From DAOTTI01 sp034437795 (GTDB lineage: Bacteria; Chloroflexota; UBA11872; UBA12225): a stretch of 46,099 nucleotides of DNA. The notes under the pieces are model-generated. The model was not told the origin of the DNA. It made no database searches and was given only the letters and a program-made list of their open reading frames with translations. Below are positions 1 to 8,111 of this stretch, one piece after another (positions within the stretch are counted from its first letter, which is position 1; each line of letters starts with the position of its first letter). The stretch covers positions 1 through 46,099 of the forward strand of contig DAOTTI010000085.1 in the NCBI GenBank assembly GCA_034437795.1, read 5' to 3'. The position numbers and the translations under genes are program-made.

Positions 1-40
1 TGAGCGCACCCGCGACCTGATGCGGACCGTCGAGGAATGA
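1..40 (+). CDS. C-terminal end of a VapB-like antitoxin (partial)
   Basis: An open frame enters from the left edge, reads ERTRDLMRTVEE and stops at TGA 38-40. The next ATG (37-39) overlaps that stop as ATGA, the usual coupling of an antitoxin to a following VapC toxin. Only twelve residues are visible, so the VapB assignment rests on the PIN-domain fragments that follow and not on the sequence itself. Confidence 0.35.
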   Translation, partial: ERTRDLMRTVEE

Positions 41-126
41 TCTGCACCGACCCCTCGGTCGCCGCCAAGTGGTCCTTCGTGGAGGAGCAACCGCGAACAT
101 TTGTTCTCATTCTGCTATACTGGTGA
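37..126 (+). pseudogene. Truncated vapC 5' end (first PIN fragment)
   Basis: ATG 37 overlaps the upstream stop and encodes a 29-residue peptide beginning MICTDPSVAAKWSFVEE. This is the normal start of a VapC PIN ribonuclease, with the first catalytic aspartate in TDPS. After VEEQP the frame leaves PIN homology and ends at TGA 124-126. The sequence beyond residue 20 is unrelated, AT-richer DNA that carries a LexA-box-like promoter. The gene is therefore cut off after its first strand. The same 5' segment recurs at 133 and 208. Confidence 0.6.
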
Positions 127-238
127 TGTGACGTCGCCGCCAAGTGGTCCTTTGTGGAGGAGCACGGGCCTGACGTTCCCGCAGACGTTGCCGGCGGGTA
201 CCTACCCTCGCCGCCAAGTGGTTGTTCCCAGAGGAGCA
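58..238 (+). repeat. Three copies of a vapC 5' segment, 74-75 bp apart
   Basis: The segment starting TCGCCGCCAAGTGG and ending GAGGAGCA occurs at 58-89, 133-164 and 208-238. Copies 1 and 2 differ at one base; copy 3 differs at about six in the middle. The intervals (about 90-132 and 165-207, each 43 nt) are unrelated to each other. Spacing is 75 then 74 bp, so copies 2 and 3 are in different reading frames and no single PIN protein spans them. The layout is repeat-spacer-like, but the repeat is coding DNA. Confidence 0.75.
95..121 (+). promoter_or_regulatory. LexA (SOS) box overlapping a promoter
   Basis: GAACATTTGTTC at 95-106 fits the GAAC-N4-GTTC LexA operator of Gram-positive and actinobacterial type. 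TATACT at 116-121 is a good -10 element, and a -35 at about 93-98 would overlap the box with 17-bp spacing. It lies in the unique interval between the first two vapC fragments and points toward the PIN frame at 222. Whether LexA controls that frame, or the promoter was carried in with foreign DNA, is not decided by the sequence. Confidence 0.5.
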
Positions 239-614
239 CGCGGCGCAGGCGAGCGCGCTGCTCCGCGACGCTCTCGGCGCGGCCGAACCGCTCGTCGCGC
301 CGCCGCTGCTGCCCAGCGAGGTCGCCAATATCATCCGCCAGCGGCTGCGCCAGGGGCACGTGCAGCTCGACGAAGCCCGCGCCCTGCTGGCGCAGTTCCT
401 CGCGGTGCCCATCCGCCTCCAGGCGCCGGAGACGTTGTACGACCGCGCCCTGGTGCTGGCGGACGAGCACCACCTGCCGGCGGCCTACGATGCGCACTAC
501 ATCGCCCTGGCCGAGCTGCTCAGGGCGACGCTCTGGACAGCCGACCAGCGGCTGCTCCGCGCCCTGGGCGGCCGGCTGCCCTTCGTCCGCTGGATCGGCC
601 ACTACGGGACCTGA
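222..614 (+). pseudogene. vapC: VapC-family PIN-domain ribonuclease lacking its N-terminus
   Basis: From TTG 222 the frame gives about 130 residues of PIN domain. LPSEVANIIRQRL carries the second acidic residue, AAYDAHYIALAE the third and TADQRLL the fourth. The in-frame upstream residues LAAKW are PIN-like, but no start codon with the first catalytic aspartate remains, because the preceding sequence was replaced at the third repeat copy. VapC toxins cleave tRNA or rRNA and need all acidic residues, so the product is probably inactive. The frame is otherwise intact to its TGA, suggesting recent damage. A functional product would need an unusual upstream start. Confidence 0.65.
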
Positions 615-898
615 GGCCGAGAGGGGCTTACTCATCGCTGCACAACGCTCGTAACGCCAAGCGCTAGGAGGAGCGCTGGAGCGGAGTTTGGTCCTTCGTG
701 CAGGGATCGGTAGTAACCTGCTGGCGCTGAGAGTTCTGCCGGTTGTCAGATTGGCTTAGCCTGGGTTCTCCATAGCCGGCGAGAAGTTCCCTCTCCCTTT
801 GGGAGAGGGCGAGGGTGAGGGCTCCGCCTATGAATTATCCAGGTTAGGTGGGTGACAATGTGGCGAGTCCCTTTCCCAGGGTGGAGACGGGCTCACTA
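615..898. other. Intergenic region with a GGGAGAGGG hairpin
   Basis: No supportable gene. A perfect hairpin occurs at 789-809 (CCCTCTCCC, TTT loop, GGGAGAGGG), followed by GCGAGGGTGAGGG. The same element type recurs near 30130, 35137, 35192 and 41009. It lies downstream of both vapC (plus) and cas3 (minus), so it may act as a bidirectional terminator, though no clear T-run follows. Confidence 0.6.
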
Positions 899-1008
899 TC
901 GCAAGCCAAGCTCTGGATCGTACGGCGCGTCAATGGTGTCATTCGTGATCAGCCCGCGGGATCGGAGTGCAGTCGCAAGCCAAGCTCTGGATCGTACGGC
1001 GCGTCAAT
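899..1008 (-). repeat. Perfect 36-bp direct repeat flanking a 38-nt insert at the cas3 3' end
   Basis: The 36 bases at 973-1008, twelve codons of cas3 reading IDAPYDPELGLR, recur exactly at 899-934. The 38 nt between (935-972) are not repeated. Identity stops abruptly at both edges. In the cas3 direction the second copy is followed at once by TAG TGA, as if the ancestral gene ended there and 74 bp (insert plus one repeat) were added. The current cas3 stop (949-951) lies inside the insert. Repeat and insert lengths equal those of a CRISPR unit. Confidence 0.9.
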
Positions 1009-3369
1009 CACGCGCACCGTGCGGAGCACACGCCCATTGGCGCTCCGCTCACCCTCCCAGGTGACGCGACCACTGTGGCGCCAAAGCTGGCGGTATGAGA
1101 TTGGCACCAGCAGTTCGCGCGCGCCCAGCTCCGAGTGCTCCCGCGCACGCTGGTACTCGTCTCGCAGTGAAACAGGGAGCACCTCCGTGCCGTCAAATAA
1201 CTGGTCAAACTGCTCCGCGAGATCGTCGTCACTCTCAAAGGCGCGCAGTTCATCCAGACACGTGTGCCGGAAGGTGCGCCGCTGGGTCTCAATCTCACGC
1301 AGCCACCGGTCGCGCAGGTCGGCGCCGTAGATCTCGTCGAGCCAGCTGCCGAGTTGGGCCTCATCGATGGCCTGGCCATGGTGCCCCTCCAGCAGCCTGA
1401 GGGTCCGCCCCACCAGTTCGCTGTCGTAAATCAAGCCGTCGTGCGGACCGCCTTGCCGGAGCACGTGCACCCGTGCCAGGCGCTGCCGGCACCGCCGATT
1501 AACGCGCCCAAACCGTTGCGCCAGCGCCTCAAGGGGCGCCGGCTCGCTGACGATGGTGTCGAAGTCGAGGTCCAGACTGACCTCAATCACCTGCGTGGCA
1601 ACGACAGCCAGCGCCGGGCGCTCGTCTCGTCCCGCGTCCAGGTGCCTGCGAACCTCTTCCTCACGCGCGCGCCGGTCGCGGCCCGTATACCGGCTGTGCA
1701 GCAGCCTGACCCGCTCCGGTCCGATGAGCTGCCGCAGGAGCTCATAGGCATCGCACGATCGCGCCACGGAATTCGCTCCCACCAGGACCGGATGGCCCCG
1801 CTCCACGTAGTCGGCCACCAGGGCCAGTGTGCTCTCGTCAAGGAGCTCGCCGTCCAGCAGGTGCAGCTCGTGGCGGCGAAACTGGGCGAAGAGCGCGAGA
1901 TCAGGGGTAATGAGACCGGCGCCAAGCGCATCGGCCAGGAGCGACCGCAGCCAGCTGGGCATGGTGGCCGTCATGGCGCACACCCGCGCGTCCCAGCGCC
2001 TGGTCAACTCCGCCAGCAACTCCACAAACAGAGCCAGCCGCTTCGGCTCGTACGCATGGATCTCGTCGACGACGAGCAGCGAGCCGGCCAGTGAGGCCCA
2101 ATTGGCCTCGTAACCGCGCAGCCGATACGCCGCCCGAAGCAGCTGGTATGGCGTGGTAACACGGATAGCCGGCTGGGCCAGGCGAGCCAGATCATCGGCA
2201 TGCCGTGCCCCCACCTCTGCGGCACGGGGGCTATACCCCCGATCCAGTAGCTGCCGGAACAGGACCTCCGCGCTCCGGCTGTGGATAAGGCCCACGCTCG
2301 TCTGGAGGGCGCGTCGCAGCCGGTCTCGCATCGCATTGAGGCTGGCGTGGTACGGCAGGAGGTAGATGAGGCTGCTCGCTGGGGCAGCGGTCCCCTGGTG
2401 CGCCGCCCACAGAAGCGCCGCCTCCGTTTTGCCACTGCCCGTCGGCGCAGAGAGCACCACCGAGCCGGTATGGGCGGCGGCCGCGCGCTGGTGCGAGCGC
2501 AAGGCGCCGACTGGGAGGCCCAGCTGCGCCAGGAGTGAGACGGGCTCCGGCAAGTCCAGCAACTGCAGACGTGCTGCGTCCGCCGATGCCAGGTGGTCTG
2601 CCGTAAGCACCACCCCGCGCAGCAGGACGGCGCCCTGCCGGAGCCGCTCCTTCTTCGCGTCCGTTGCGAACCGCTTGTAGCTGAGCAAGCCCCGCTGAAT
2701 AGCCCGGGGAAGTGCTTGCCGGAGCGAGGCGAGTGACGCGGCCGCATACTCCGGCCGCAGGCGCACCGATTCGGGGGGAAACCAGCGGTCCCATCCCAGG
2801 TCCCGCGCCCACAACGCCGGCGCCTCCGACAGCCAGACCCGCAAGGCAGTCAGGGTGCGATCCTCCAGCTCGGCCACGAACAAGCGCTGAAAATCGAGGT
2901 CGTCCGGGTGAGCCTCGGGATCGTAGCGTTCGCCCCGACCGATGAGCGGGCGCGCGTCCCGATGATGAGACGCGATACCGGCCGCCACCCACGGAAACGC
3001 CTCATCGTCGGCGGGAACGAACCAGGGGAGAAATCCCACGGAAAGGACCTCGTGCCGCTGGTCCCACCGTGGCCCGCCACGCAGCATTGCCTGGAACGGC
3101 GCCGCCGCCTTGCCGGTGTCATGGAGCAGGCAAGCGAGAAATGCCCGGCGCCAGAAATCGTCGCAGCCGGCCAGCGGCGCGAGCATGGGCGCCCGCGCCG
3201 CCAGCTGCGCCAGAGTGTGCAGTACGCGCTCCGTGTGCACTGCCAGTGGCTCACCCTCACTCTGCCCCGGCAACGGGCTCTTCGCCCACAGGCCAGGTAA
3301 CCAGCGCAGGGTAGACGACGTGCTCAGTCCTGCCCGCTGCACAAAGGGCTCCCATCGGCGCGACGCCAA
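949..3369 (-). CDS. cas3: Cas3 helicase-nuclease (type I-B)
   Basis: The 806-residue protein has an N-terminal HD nuclease (H45; LLHDTGK with HD at 83-84; SHHRD near 134-138) and a superfamily-2 helicase with Walker A SAPTGSGKT (about 307-315), DEIH (435-438) and MTAT motif III (466-469). Cas3 is recruited by Cascade to unwind and shred target DNA. The C-terminus IDAPYDPELGLRL is typical of the family and is followed by seven extra residues from the 38-nt insert described at 899-1008. It is last in the I-B operon, 149 bp after cas5. No frameshift or lost catalytic residue is seen. The start is the first ATG; nothing decides it strongly. Confidence 0.93.
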   Translation of the reverse strand: MASRRWEPFVQRAGLSTSSTLRWLPGLWAKSPLPGQSEGEPLAVHTERVLHTLAQLAARAPMLAPLAGCDDFWRRAFLACLLHDTGKAAAPFQAMLRGGPRWDQRHEVLSVGFLPWFVPADDEAFPWVAAGIASHHRDARPLIGRGERYDPEAHPDDLDFQRLFVAELEDRTLTALRVWLSEAPALWARDLGWDRWFPPESVRLRPEYAAASLASLRQALPRAIQRGLLSYKRFATDAKKERLRQGAVLLRGVVLTADHLASADAARLQLLDLPEPVSLLAQLGLPVGALRSHQRAAAAHTGSVVLSAPTGSGKTEAALLWAAHQGTAAPASSLIYLLPYHASLNAMRDRLRRALQTSVGLIHSRSAEVLFRQLLDRGYSPRAAEVGARHADDLARLAQPAIRVTTPYQLLRAAYRLRGYEANWASLAGSLLVVDEIHAYEPKRLALFVELLAELTRRWDARVCAMTATMPSWLRSLLADALGAGLITPDLALFAQFRRHELHLLDGELLDESTLALVADYVERGHPVLVGANSVARSCDAYELLRQLIGPERVRLLHSRYTGRDRRAREEEVRRHLDAGRDERPALAVVATQVIEVSLDLDFDTIVSEPAPLEALAQRFGRVNRRCRQRLARVHVLRQGGPHDGLIYDSELVGRTLRLLEGHHGQAIDEAQLGSWLDEIYGADLRDRWLREIETQRRTFRHTCLDELRAFESDDDLAEQFDQLFDGTEVLPVSLRDEYQRAREHSELGARELLVPISYRQLWRHSGRVTWEGERSANGRVLRTVRVIDAPYDPELGLRLHSDPAG

Positions 3370-3518
3370 ACGCCGCCAGCCTGGGCAGACGCCGTACTCA
3401 TTCCTGCTCTCGAGACCAGGGACCAGACTTGCCGGCCGGCTTGTCCTGCGCCACAGGCGGCAGGGGTCGGCAGGGATCCGTGGCTGCGATCGGCCACCCG
3501 GCGATTGACCGCGCGGCT

Positions 3519-4298
3519 CTACTCACCGCCGATGAACCCGTGCCAGACAACAGCCCGGTGCAGGCCACGGACGGGAGGGCTATCCCTATCAACCCAAACC
3601 TGCTCGTCGGCCGCCAGCCGGCGCAAGCGGCTCGCTGGAGCCAGCGTTCCTTCCTCGCCCGGAGGCGCCAGGAAGATGCGCCGCTCCAGTACCACGTAAG
3701 ACGCCCAGTGCACCACCTGCCGATCATTGGGATCCAAGTGGCGCGGGAGGAGCAGGGGTATGCCCTGGCCCGTCCGCCAGCGATATTCCCACGGCAGCAG
3801 CGTTCCCTCAAAGTAGGCCCCCGGCGCCTGCACCAGATCCACACGGTCGACCGAACGATAGGCCGCCAGATCCTGTGAGCGGCCAAGGGCGACGCAGTAG
3901 TATGGCTCGCGAAACGCGGCCTGGAGCCGGTCGAGCGTGAGCCCCGCCGTCTCCGTGCTGGAGACGTACAGCGTGAGCCGAGGATGCAGGAGCACCTCGC
4001 GTCGCAGCGGGTTGAGCGTGGCCTCGACGTTCTTCGGCGCCCCCAGGGCACGATCCATCCGTCCGCTGCCGAGCTCCAGCAGGTGCGCTGCCTCCACATC
4101 GTCGGCACGCCCCGTGTACTGGAAGTGGTAGGCAAACTGCAGGCTGGCCGGGTCCACCAGTTCACCCAGGGCGCTACAGATGTGGCCGTAGATGGTCGAC
4201 GGCGGCGGCATGGGGAAGGTCGGCTGGCGGCCGACGAGGAAATGCGGAAATCGGAACGACGTCGTCGTCCCCTCCAGCACCACACGGACGGCATGCAT
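3519..4298 (-). CDS. cas5: Cas5 (type I-B Cascade subunit)
   Basis: The 259-residue protein opens with the Cas5 RAMP strand HAVRVVLEGTTTSFRFPHF followed by the conserved PPPSTIYGHICSALGE helix, as in the Cas5t family. Cas5 caps the 5' handle of the crRNA and contacts Cas8 and the first Cas7. The RNA-processing residues of Cas5d are not evident, as expected where a separate cas6 exists. It lies 54 bp after cas7 and 149 bp before cas3, in the order cas8-cas7-cas5-cas3 usual for this I-B variant. Length is normal. Confidence 0.9.
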   Translation of the reverse strand: MHAVRVVLEGTTTSFRFPHFLVGRQPTFPMPPPSTIYGHICSALGELVDPASLQFAYHFQYTGRADDVEAAHLLELGSGRMDRALGAPKNVEATLNPLRREVLLHPRLTLYVSSTETAGLTLDRLQAAFREPYYCVALGRSQDLAAYRSVDRVDLVQAPGAYFEGTLLPWEYRWRTGQGIPLLLPRHLDPNDRQVVHWASYVVLERRIFLAPPGEEGTLAPASRLRRLAADEQVWVDRDSPPVRGLHRAVVWHGFIGGE

Positions 4299-4352
4299 CG
4301 CCTTCGCCTCTCCTGCGTCCCTCCTGGGTCCCAGAGACTCAGGGCTGGTAGA

Positions 4353-5459
4353 TCAGTTCCACCATTCCGGATGGCGACCAAGGTCCGCGGCCAGCTGCTC
4401 AAGCGCCTGCCGCGGGTGGCCGATCCCGTCGCCATCAAAGCGCGCCGCCACCGCCAGCGCCTCGCGGACCCTGGCCAGCGCCTCAGCCAGCCGCTCCCGT
4501 TGCGCATCCTGGAACCCTCGCACCCAGCCGGCGTAGAGCGGGGACAAGAGCTGGTCCTGCCAGGCCCTCACCGCCTGCTCCAGCGCCGCCTGGTTCACGG
4601 CCATCTCACCGCGCTCGCCTGGCCCCAGGACGTAATGAAGCGGGTTATTGCCGCCCCGCGTGACGATGGCCAGCACGGCCACCGGCGACACGTCGGTATA
4701 GTGGAGCGCCTGTTTCGCCCCACCGGCCAACAAACCCAGGCCACGCAGCAAGGCGCTCACGCGCTGATGGCGCTCCTGAAACGGCAGACGGTAGGCCTTC
4801 TGTGCTTCCAGGTGTTCCATCTCACCCGCACGATGGCGCCGCTCCGCCTCCTCACGCCGGTTCGTGTCCAGGTTGAGGAAGCCAGTGCGCTGGACGTAGG
4901 TAAACGTGCCGGCGGCCCGCAGGTCGAGCGAGAACAGCCCCTTGAGAACGGCGCGATAGAACTCATGCTCGTGTGGCACCGGGTCGCCTTCGTGACGCGT
5001 CATCGTCCCGAAGTCGTCTGCGATAGGCACTGGCCCCATCGAGATGAGGGGGCTCACTCGGAACGGTGAAGCCCGCGTAATCTCCGTGCTGGTGGGCGTC
5101 TCGCTGGCCCGCGTTGGGTCCGCGGCCCGCCGCTCTGCCGCACCTGCCCGCTTGGACGCTGCCCGCATATACCCGAAGAGGTCGTCATCCCAGTACAGCA
5201 GCGGGTTGGCGTCCGTGTACGCAATCTTGGCCTCGCGGAACACCGGCGCTGCCTGCCATCCCAGAGCCGGCGTCTGCTGGATGGTGCTGCGCAGCCAGTA
5301 CCGGAAGGCCTGGGCGGAGACGTAGGGGTAGAAGCCCCGCGCCGTGCTGATCTTCTTCACGGCGATCTTGTTCTCCGTCCGGCCTCCCTCTTCCTGACCG
5401 GCATTGTTCAGCGCAGAACCCGGCGCATCAACGAGCAAGACACCACTGATGAATGCCAC
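4353..5459 (-). CDS. cas7: Cas7 (Cst2/DevR family), type I-B backbone subunit
   Basis: The 368-residue protein begins MAFISGVLLVDAPGSALNN, the Cst2/DevR start, and carries ENKIAVKKI and the YVSAQAFRYWLRSTI helix typical of this family. Several Cas7 copies polymerise along the crRNA spacer to form the Cascade backbone. Translation starts at GTG 5459 behind GGAGG five bases upstream, which supports the start. The 142 bp between cas8 and cas7 hold no gene. Length is normal and no defect is seen. Confidence 0.9.
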   Translation of the reverse strand: MAFISGVLLVDAPGSALNNAGQEEGGRTENKIAVKKISTARGFYPYVSAQAFRYWLRSTIQQTPALGWQAAPVFREAKIAYTDANPLLYWDDDLFGYMRAASKRAGAAERRAADPTRASETPTSTEITRASPFRVSPLISMGPVPIADDFGTMTRHEGDPVPHEHEFYRAVLKGLFSLDLRAAGTFTYVQRTGFLNLDTNRREEAERRHRAGEMEHLEAQKAYRLPFQERHQRVSALLRGLGLLAGGAKQALHYTDVSPVAVLAIVTRGGNNPLHYVLGPGERGEMAVNQAALEQAVRAWQDQLLSPLYAGWVRGFQDAQRERLAEALARVREALAVAARFDGDGIGHPRQALEQLAADLGRHPEWWN

Positions 5460-5601
5460 ACTATCCTCCAGTTCATCTCAGCGACATTCCATGGACATTG
5501 GCCGCCAGTTCGCTCCCGCTGACAACGGTGGCTTGTGGGCGCAACGGCGCGGCCCTCGGCCTGCAACATTGCCCTGACCACACCTGCTGCTACCCTGAGC
5601 T

Positions 5602-7116
5602 TCACGCAGGTAAGGGCGCCGCCAGCGCACCTTCGCCGACTTCCACCGACTCCGCCTCGGCCTCAGTCTCAGCCTGTACTATCTCCGCCAGCGCCTCGAC
5701 GTGCTGCCGGAACCACCCGCGCTCGTGGAGTTGCTCCAGCACACGCAGGAACACCAGATCCCAAGCCAGACGCCAGTCAACCCGCGGTACCTCCTCTCCC
5801 TCCTCAAAGATCAGGAGGAAGTCATCAAAGGAGAGCAGGAGTTCATCGTGCTCCTGTAGGTAGCGCGTACCGGCCCGCAGCAGCAATCCGCGGACGTCTC
5901 GATAGCCGCTGACGCGGCGCAGGCTGCTGAAGAGCCGCCGGTCGCCATCGCAAATGGCCGCCGCGATGCGATCACCCAGTTGGCGAATGGCCTCGATGCG
6001 GCGTTGATCCATGCCGACCACCTCCTCCAGAAAGATGTGCGCGATGCGCCACAGACGAAGGTGCTGCAGGGCCGTCACGTCCTGAGCCTCCGCGCCGCGC
6101 CGTGCCAGGCCGAGTACGTGGCGGCGGACAAAGCGCCCCGCCGCCTCGGGCAGCGCAAAGAGATCCTCATACAGGGCATTGCGCCGCTGCTCCGAACCGA
6201 CTGGGTCGGTCTCAGGCGTCGCCCTAGTCGAGCCGCCCCGTCCGTTACCGTCCCGGCGCCTGCGCTCCTGCCATGCGCGATCGACCATCGCATCCCAGGT
6301 GGCGCGGGTGCCGGCGGCACGCGCCCGCTGAGCAAAGCGCAGCGCGACGGCGGGCAACACGTAGATGTCGATGTCTGGCCCCTGGCCGCTATTCGTCAGG
6401 TGATAGACCACCACTGCGCCCGTCTGCTCCCCATCAAGCGGGGTCAGCTCGTCCTCCTCGGCCGGCGCCGGAAGCAGTTCGAGCAAGTGCTGCAAGACCC
6501 TCGTGCGCGGGTAGCGCCAGCCCCTCGTGTCGCCAGCCACCACCGCCAGCTGGGCCCGTTCCACTGCTCGCTTCGTCCAGGCGCCGACTAGGCGCAGGGT
6601 CAGGCGGGGATCGCCGGCCGCGACGACGAGCGCGCGACCCTCGCAGCGCGGCGCGCCAAACACCACTGCCTGCAGCGCCGTGGCGCAGGCGCCGCAGATC
6701 GGCAAGCCGGCACGGCCCGACGGAAAGAAATTCGGCGTCCCGCGTCCGGACAGCATCGGCACCAGGTCACGCGCCCCCCGTACGACTGCCGGACGGCCGC
6801 AGAAGGCACAGGGCGGCAGACCAGGCTGCGGCGCCGCCAAAAAGAGACGGAGCAAGGCGGCAGCCTCGTCGCGCCGGCGCTGGGGCGAAAATGACGGCTG
6901 GGTCGCCGGAAAGTTGACCGTAAACAGGACAGTCAGCAGGCTTGATGTGCCCGGGTCGTCAACAAAGGCACGCTCCGCCAGTTCAGCGAAGCGCTCCAGG
7001 TCCGCGGGGGTCACCTCATCCGGCGTATCGCGGCCTGCCAGAGCGGTAAGCGCAGCGACACCGACGTCCACCAGGGGGTGCCCCGTCCACCGGAGCCGCG
7101 TGTCCACCGAGTTCAT
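5602..7116 (-). CDS. cas8b1: Cas8b1/Cst1, type I-B large subunit
   Basis: The 504-residue protein starts with RWTGHPLVDVGVAALTALAG, characteristic of Cst1 (the CXXC-CXXC family). It has two cysteine pairs, C103/C106 and C141/C144, probably a zinc site, and the conserved NSGQGPDIDIYVLP stretch. The large subunit of I-B Cascade recognises the PAM and helps recruit Cas3. The C-terminal 150 residues are helical and acidic, ending in low-complexity EAEAESVEVGEG. It is first in the I-B operon. Upstream lies about 1.1 kb of gene debris, so the operon promoter must be there or in the type III transcript. Confidence 0.88.
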   Translation of the reverse strand: MNSVDTRLRWTGHPLVDVGVAALTALAGRDTPDEVTPADLERFAELAERAFVDDPGTSSLLTVLFTVNFPATQPSFSPQRRRDEAAALLRLFLAAPQPGLPPCAFCGRPAVVRGARDLVPMLSGRGTPNFFPSGRAGLPICGACATALQAVVFGAPRCEGRALVVAAGDPRLTLRLVGAWTKRAVERAQLAVVAGDTRGWRYPRTRVLQHLLELLPAPAEEDELTPLDGEQTGAVVVYHLTNSGQGPDIDIYVLPAVALRFAQRARAAGTRATWDAMVDRAWQERRRRDGNGRGGSTRATPETDPVGSEQRRNALYEDLFALPEAAGRFVRRHVLGLARRGAEAQDVTALQHLRLWRIAHIFLEEVVGMDQRRIEAIRQLGDRIAAAICDGDRRLFSSLRRVSGYRDVRGLLLRAGTRYLQEHDELLLSFDDFLLIFEEGEEVPRVDWRLAWDLVFLRVLEQLHERGWFRQHVEALAEIVQAETEAEAESVEVGEGALAAPLPA

Positions 7117-7325
7117 GCCATCCGTCCCAGCCCCATGAGAAGCAGCACGGGGGCACCGGGCGGGCCGCTGAGCAACCGCCCCACGGCGCCCGGTTCGTCC
7201 AGCTCAAGAGAGCCAAATGCGCCGTGCCATAACCGCCCCACGCTGCCCTCCGTATCGATCGTCCGGGCTCTACTCTACGCTGTGATCCACCGATCGCGCA
7301 AGCAAGTGGCCCATCTGGGCAGTCA

Positions 7326-7422
7326 GCCGTGGAAGCTCCTGTAGACCCCTCCCATGAGCCGCTGATGCACATTCAGGTTGGGCGCCGTGGAAGCTCCTGC
7401 AGGTCTTTGCCACGAGGCGCTG
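7326..7422 (-). repeat. Imperfect 39-bp direct repeat, 58 bp apart
   Basis: GCCGTGGAAGCTCCTG plus 23 further bases at 7326-7364 recur at 7384-7422 with eight mismatches. On the minus strand both copies read as the end of a coding frame (QRL-x5-RSFHG). One copy is followed by TGA, so this looks like a duplicated gene 3' end. The period (58 bp) is shorter than in the other sets. Confidence 0.5.
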
Positions 7423-7457
7423 CCCAAGCGCTAGGCCGACCTGCCGTGGTGCCTCAC

Positions 7458-7568
7458 GCCGGCCGACGGCCCTGAACGGGCGGCTCATTCCCTCAGAGCA
7501 GCAGCACCCAGGAGGCCCCCTGACGCCGTGGGCCGGCCGATGGCCCCAAACAGGTGGCCCATTCCCTC
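7458..7568 (-). repeat. Direct repeat of 37 bp with a 37-nt interval
   Basis: The segment beginning GCCGGCCGA and ending CATTCCCTC occurs at 7458-7494 and 7532-7568, exactly 74 bp apart, with six differences that are all transitions. The 37 nt between are unrelated. It overlaps the 3' part of the minus-strand remnant at 7485-7772. Confidence 0.65.
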
Positions 7569-7772
7569 CTCGATCCCCTCCTTCTGCAGGCGGCGCGCCG
7601 TCGCGATCCCGTTTGACTGCTTGTCCCGGTACCGATACTGGTGCGCCCGCGCGTGCTCGCGCGTGGTGAACATGGCCAGGCGCGCATAGCTGGCGCCACA
7701 CACGGGCACCGAGCAGATCGAGCATGCTTGGCCTCGTCCTTCCAGCCGCGCCAGTTCGGCCGCTGGCTGGGT
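7485..7772 (-). pseudogene. Fragment of a small Cys/His-rich protein (remnant)
   Basis: The minus-strand frame reads ELARLEGRGQACSICS, then VPVCGASYARLAMFTTREHA and KQSNGIATARRLQKEG. The C-x2-C...C and H-x3-H spacing suggests a zinc-binding fold, but no family is recognised. A TAG closes the frame upstream near 7773 with no normal start, and the ELARL portion also occurs in the neighbouring remnant, so this is probably a broken gene. A short product from GTG 7709 is possible. Confidence 0.35.
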
Positions 7773-7779
7773 CTAGCAG

Positions 7780-7979
7780 TCACCGGCCTGCTTGGTCCTC
7801 GTCCTCTGCTAGTCGCGCCAGTTCGCCCCGCGGCAGCGCCGGGATCGGCACGCCCCTTGCCGGAATGGTGACCGGCGGAGGCACCCACCGCCCGCCGGCG
7901 CTACCGATGCCGGTAAGCAGACGCCCTCTTCGATCAGGCGCTGGATTGGCTCGCGCTGCGGGTCTGTTACCGCCGGCAT
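7780..7979 (-). pseudogene. Frameshifted antitoxin-like remnant
   Basis: From ATG 7979 the minus strand reads MPAVTDPQREPIQRLIEEG. Past a frameshift near 7915 it continues LTGIGSAGGRWVPPPVTIP and ends ELARLAEDEDQAGR before TGA 7780-7782. The pattern 'RLIEEG, then a proline-rich linker, then an acidic end' resembles C-terminal halves of VapB/Phd-type antitoxins, but the match is weak. Toxin-antitoxin debris would fit the vapC remnants at the window's left end. Confidence 0.3.
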
Positions 7980-8083
7980 CCCCGCACTCGCTGCCGCCAG
8001 CGCAGCGGGGCTCTCACTGGCCCGCACGATGCCCCGTTCTCATAGATAGAGCCACCCCCGCACTCGCTGCCGCCAGCGCAGCG
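7980..8083. repeat. Exact 28-bp direct repeat, 76 bp apart
   Basis: CCCCGCACTCGCTGCCGCCA plus eight further bases at 7980-8007 recurs without change at 8056-8083. The 48 nt between are unrelated. The second copy ends about 28 bases before the cas1 3'-end duplication described at 8112-8220. Confidence 0.75.
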
Positions 8084-8111
8084 CAGCCCCGACACCAGAG
8101 CAGGTGGGACT

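Noticed and set aside
899..1008. A genuine two-repeat CRISPR array at the cas3 end
   Set aside because: The repeat is cas3 coding sequence, lacks a typical CRISPR stem or ATTGAAAC-like end, and there is no leader. It is reported as a possible integration scar instead.
3984..5069. A 361-residue plus-strand open frame
   Set aside because: It is antisense to cas5 and cas7, both clearly recognised.
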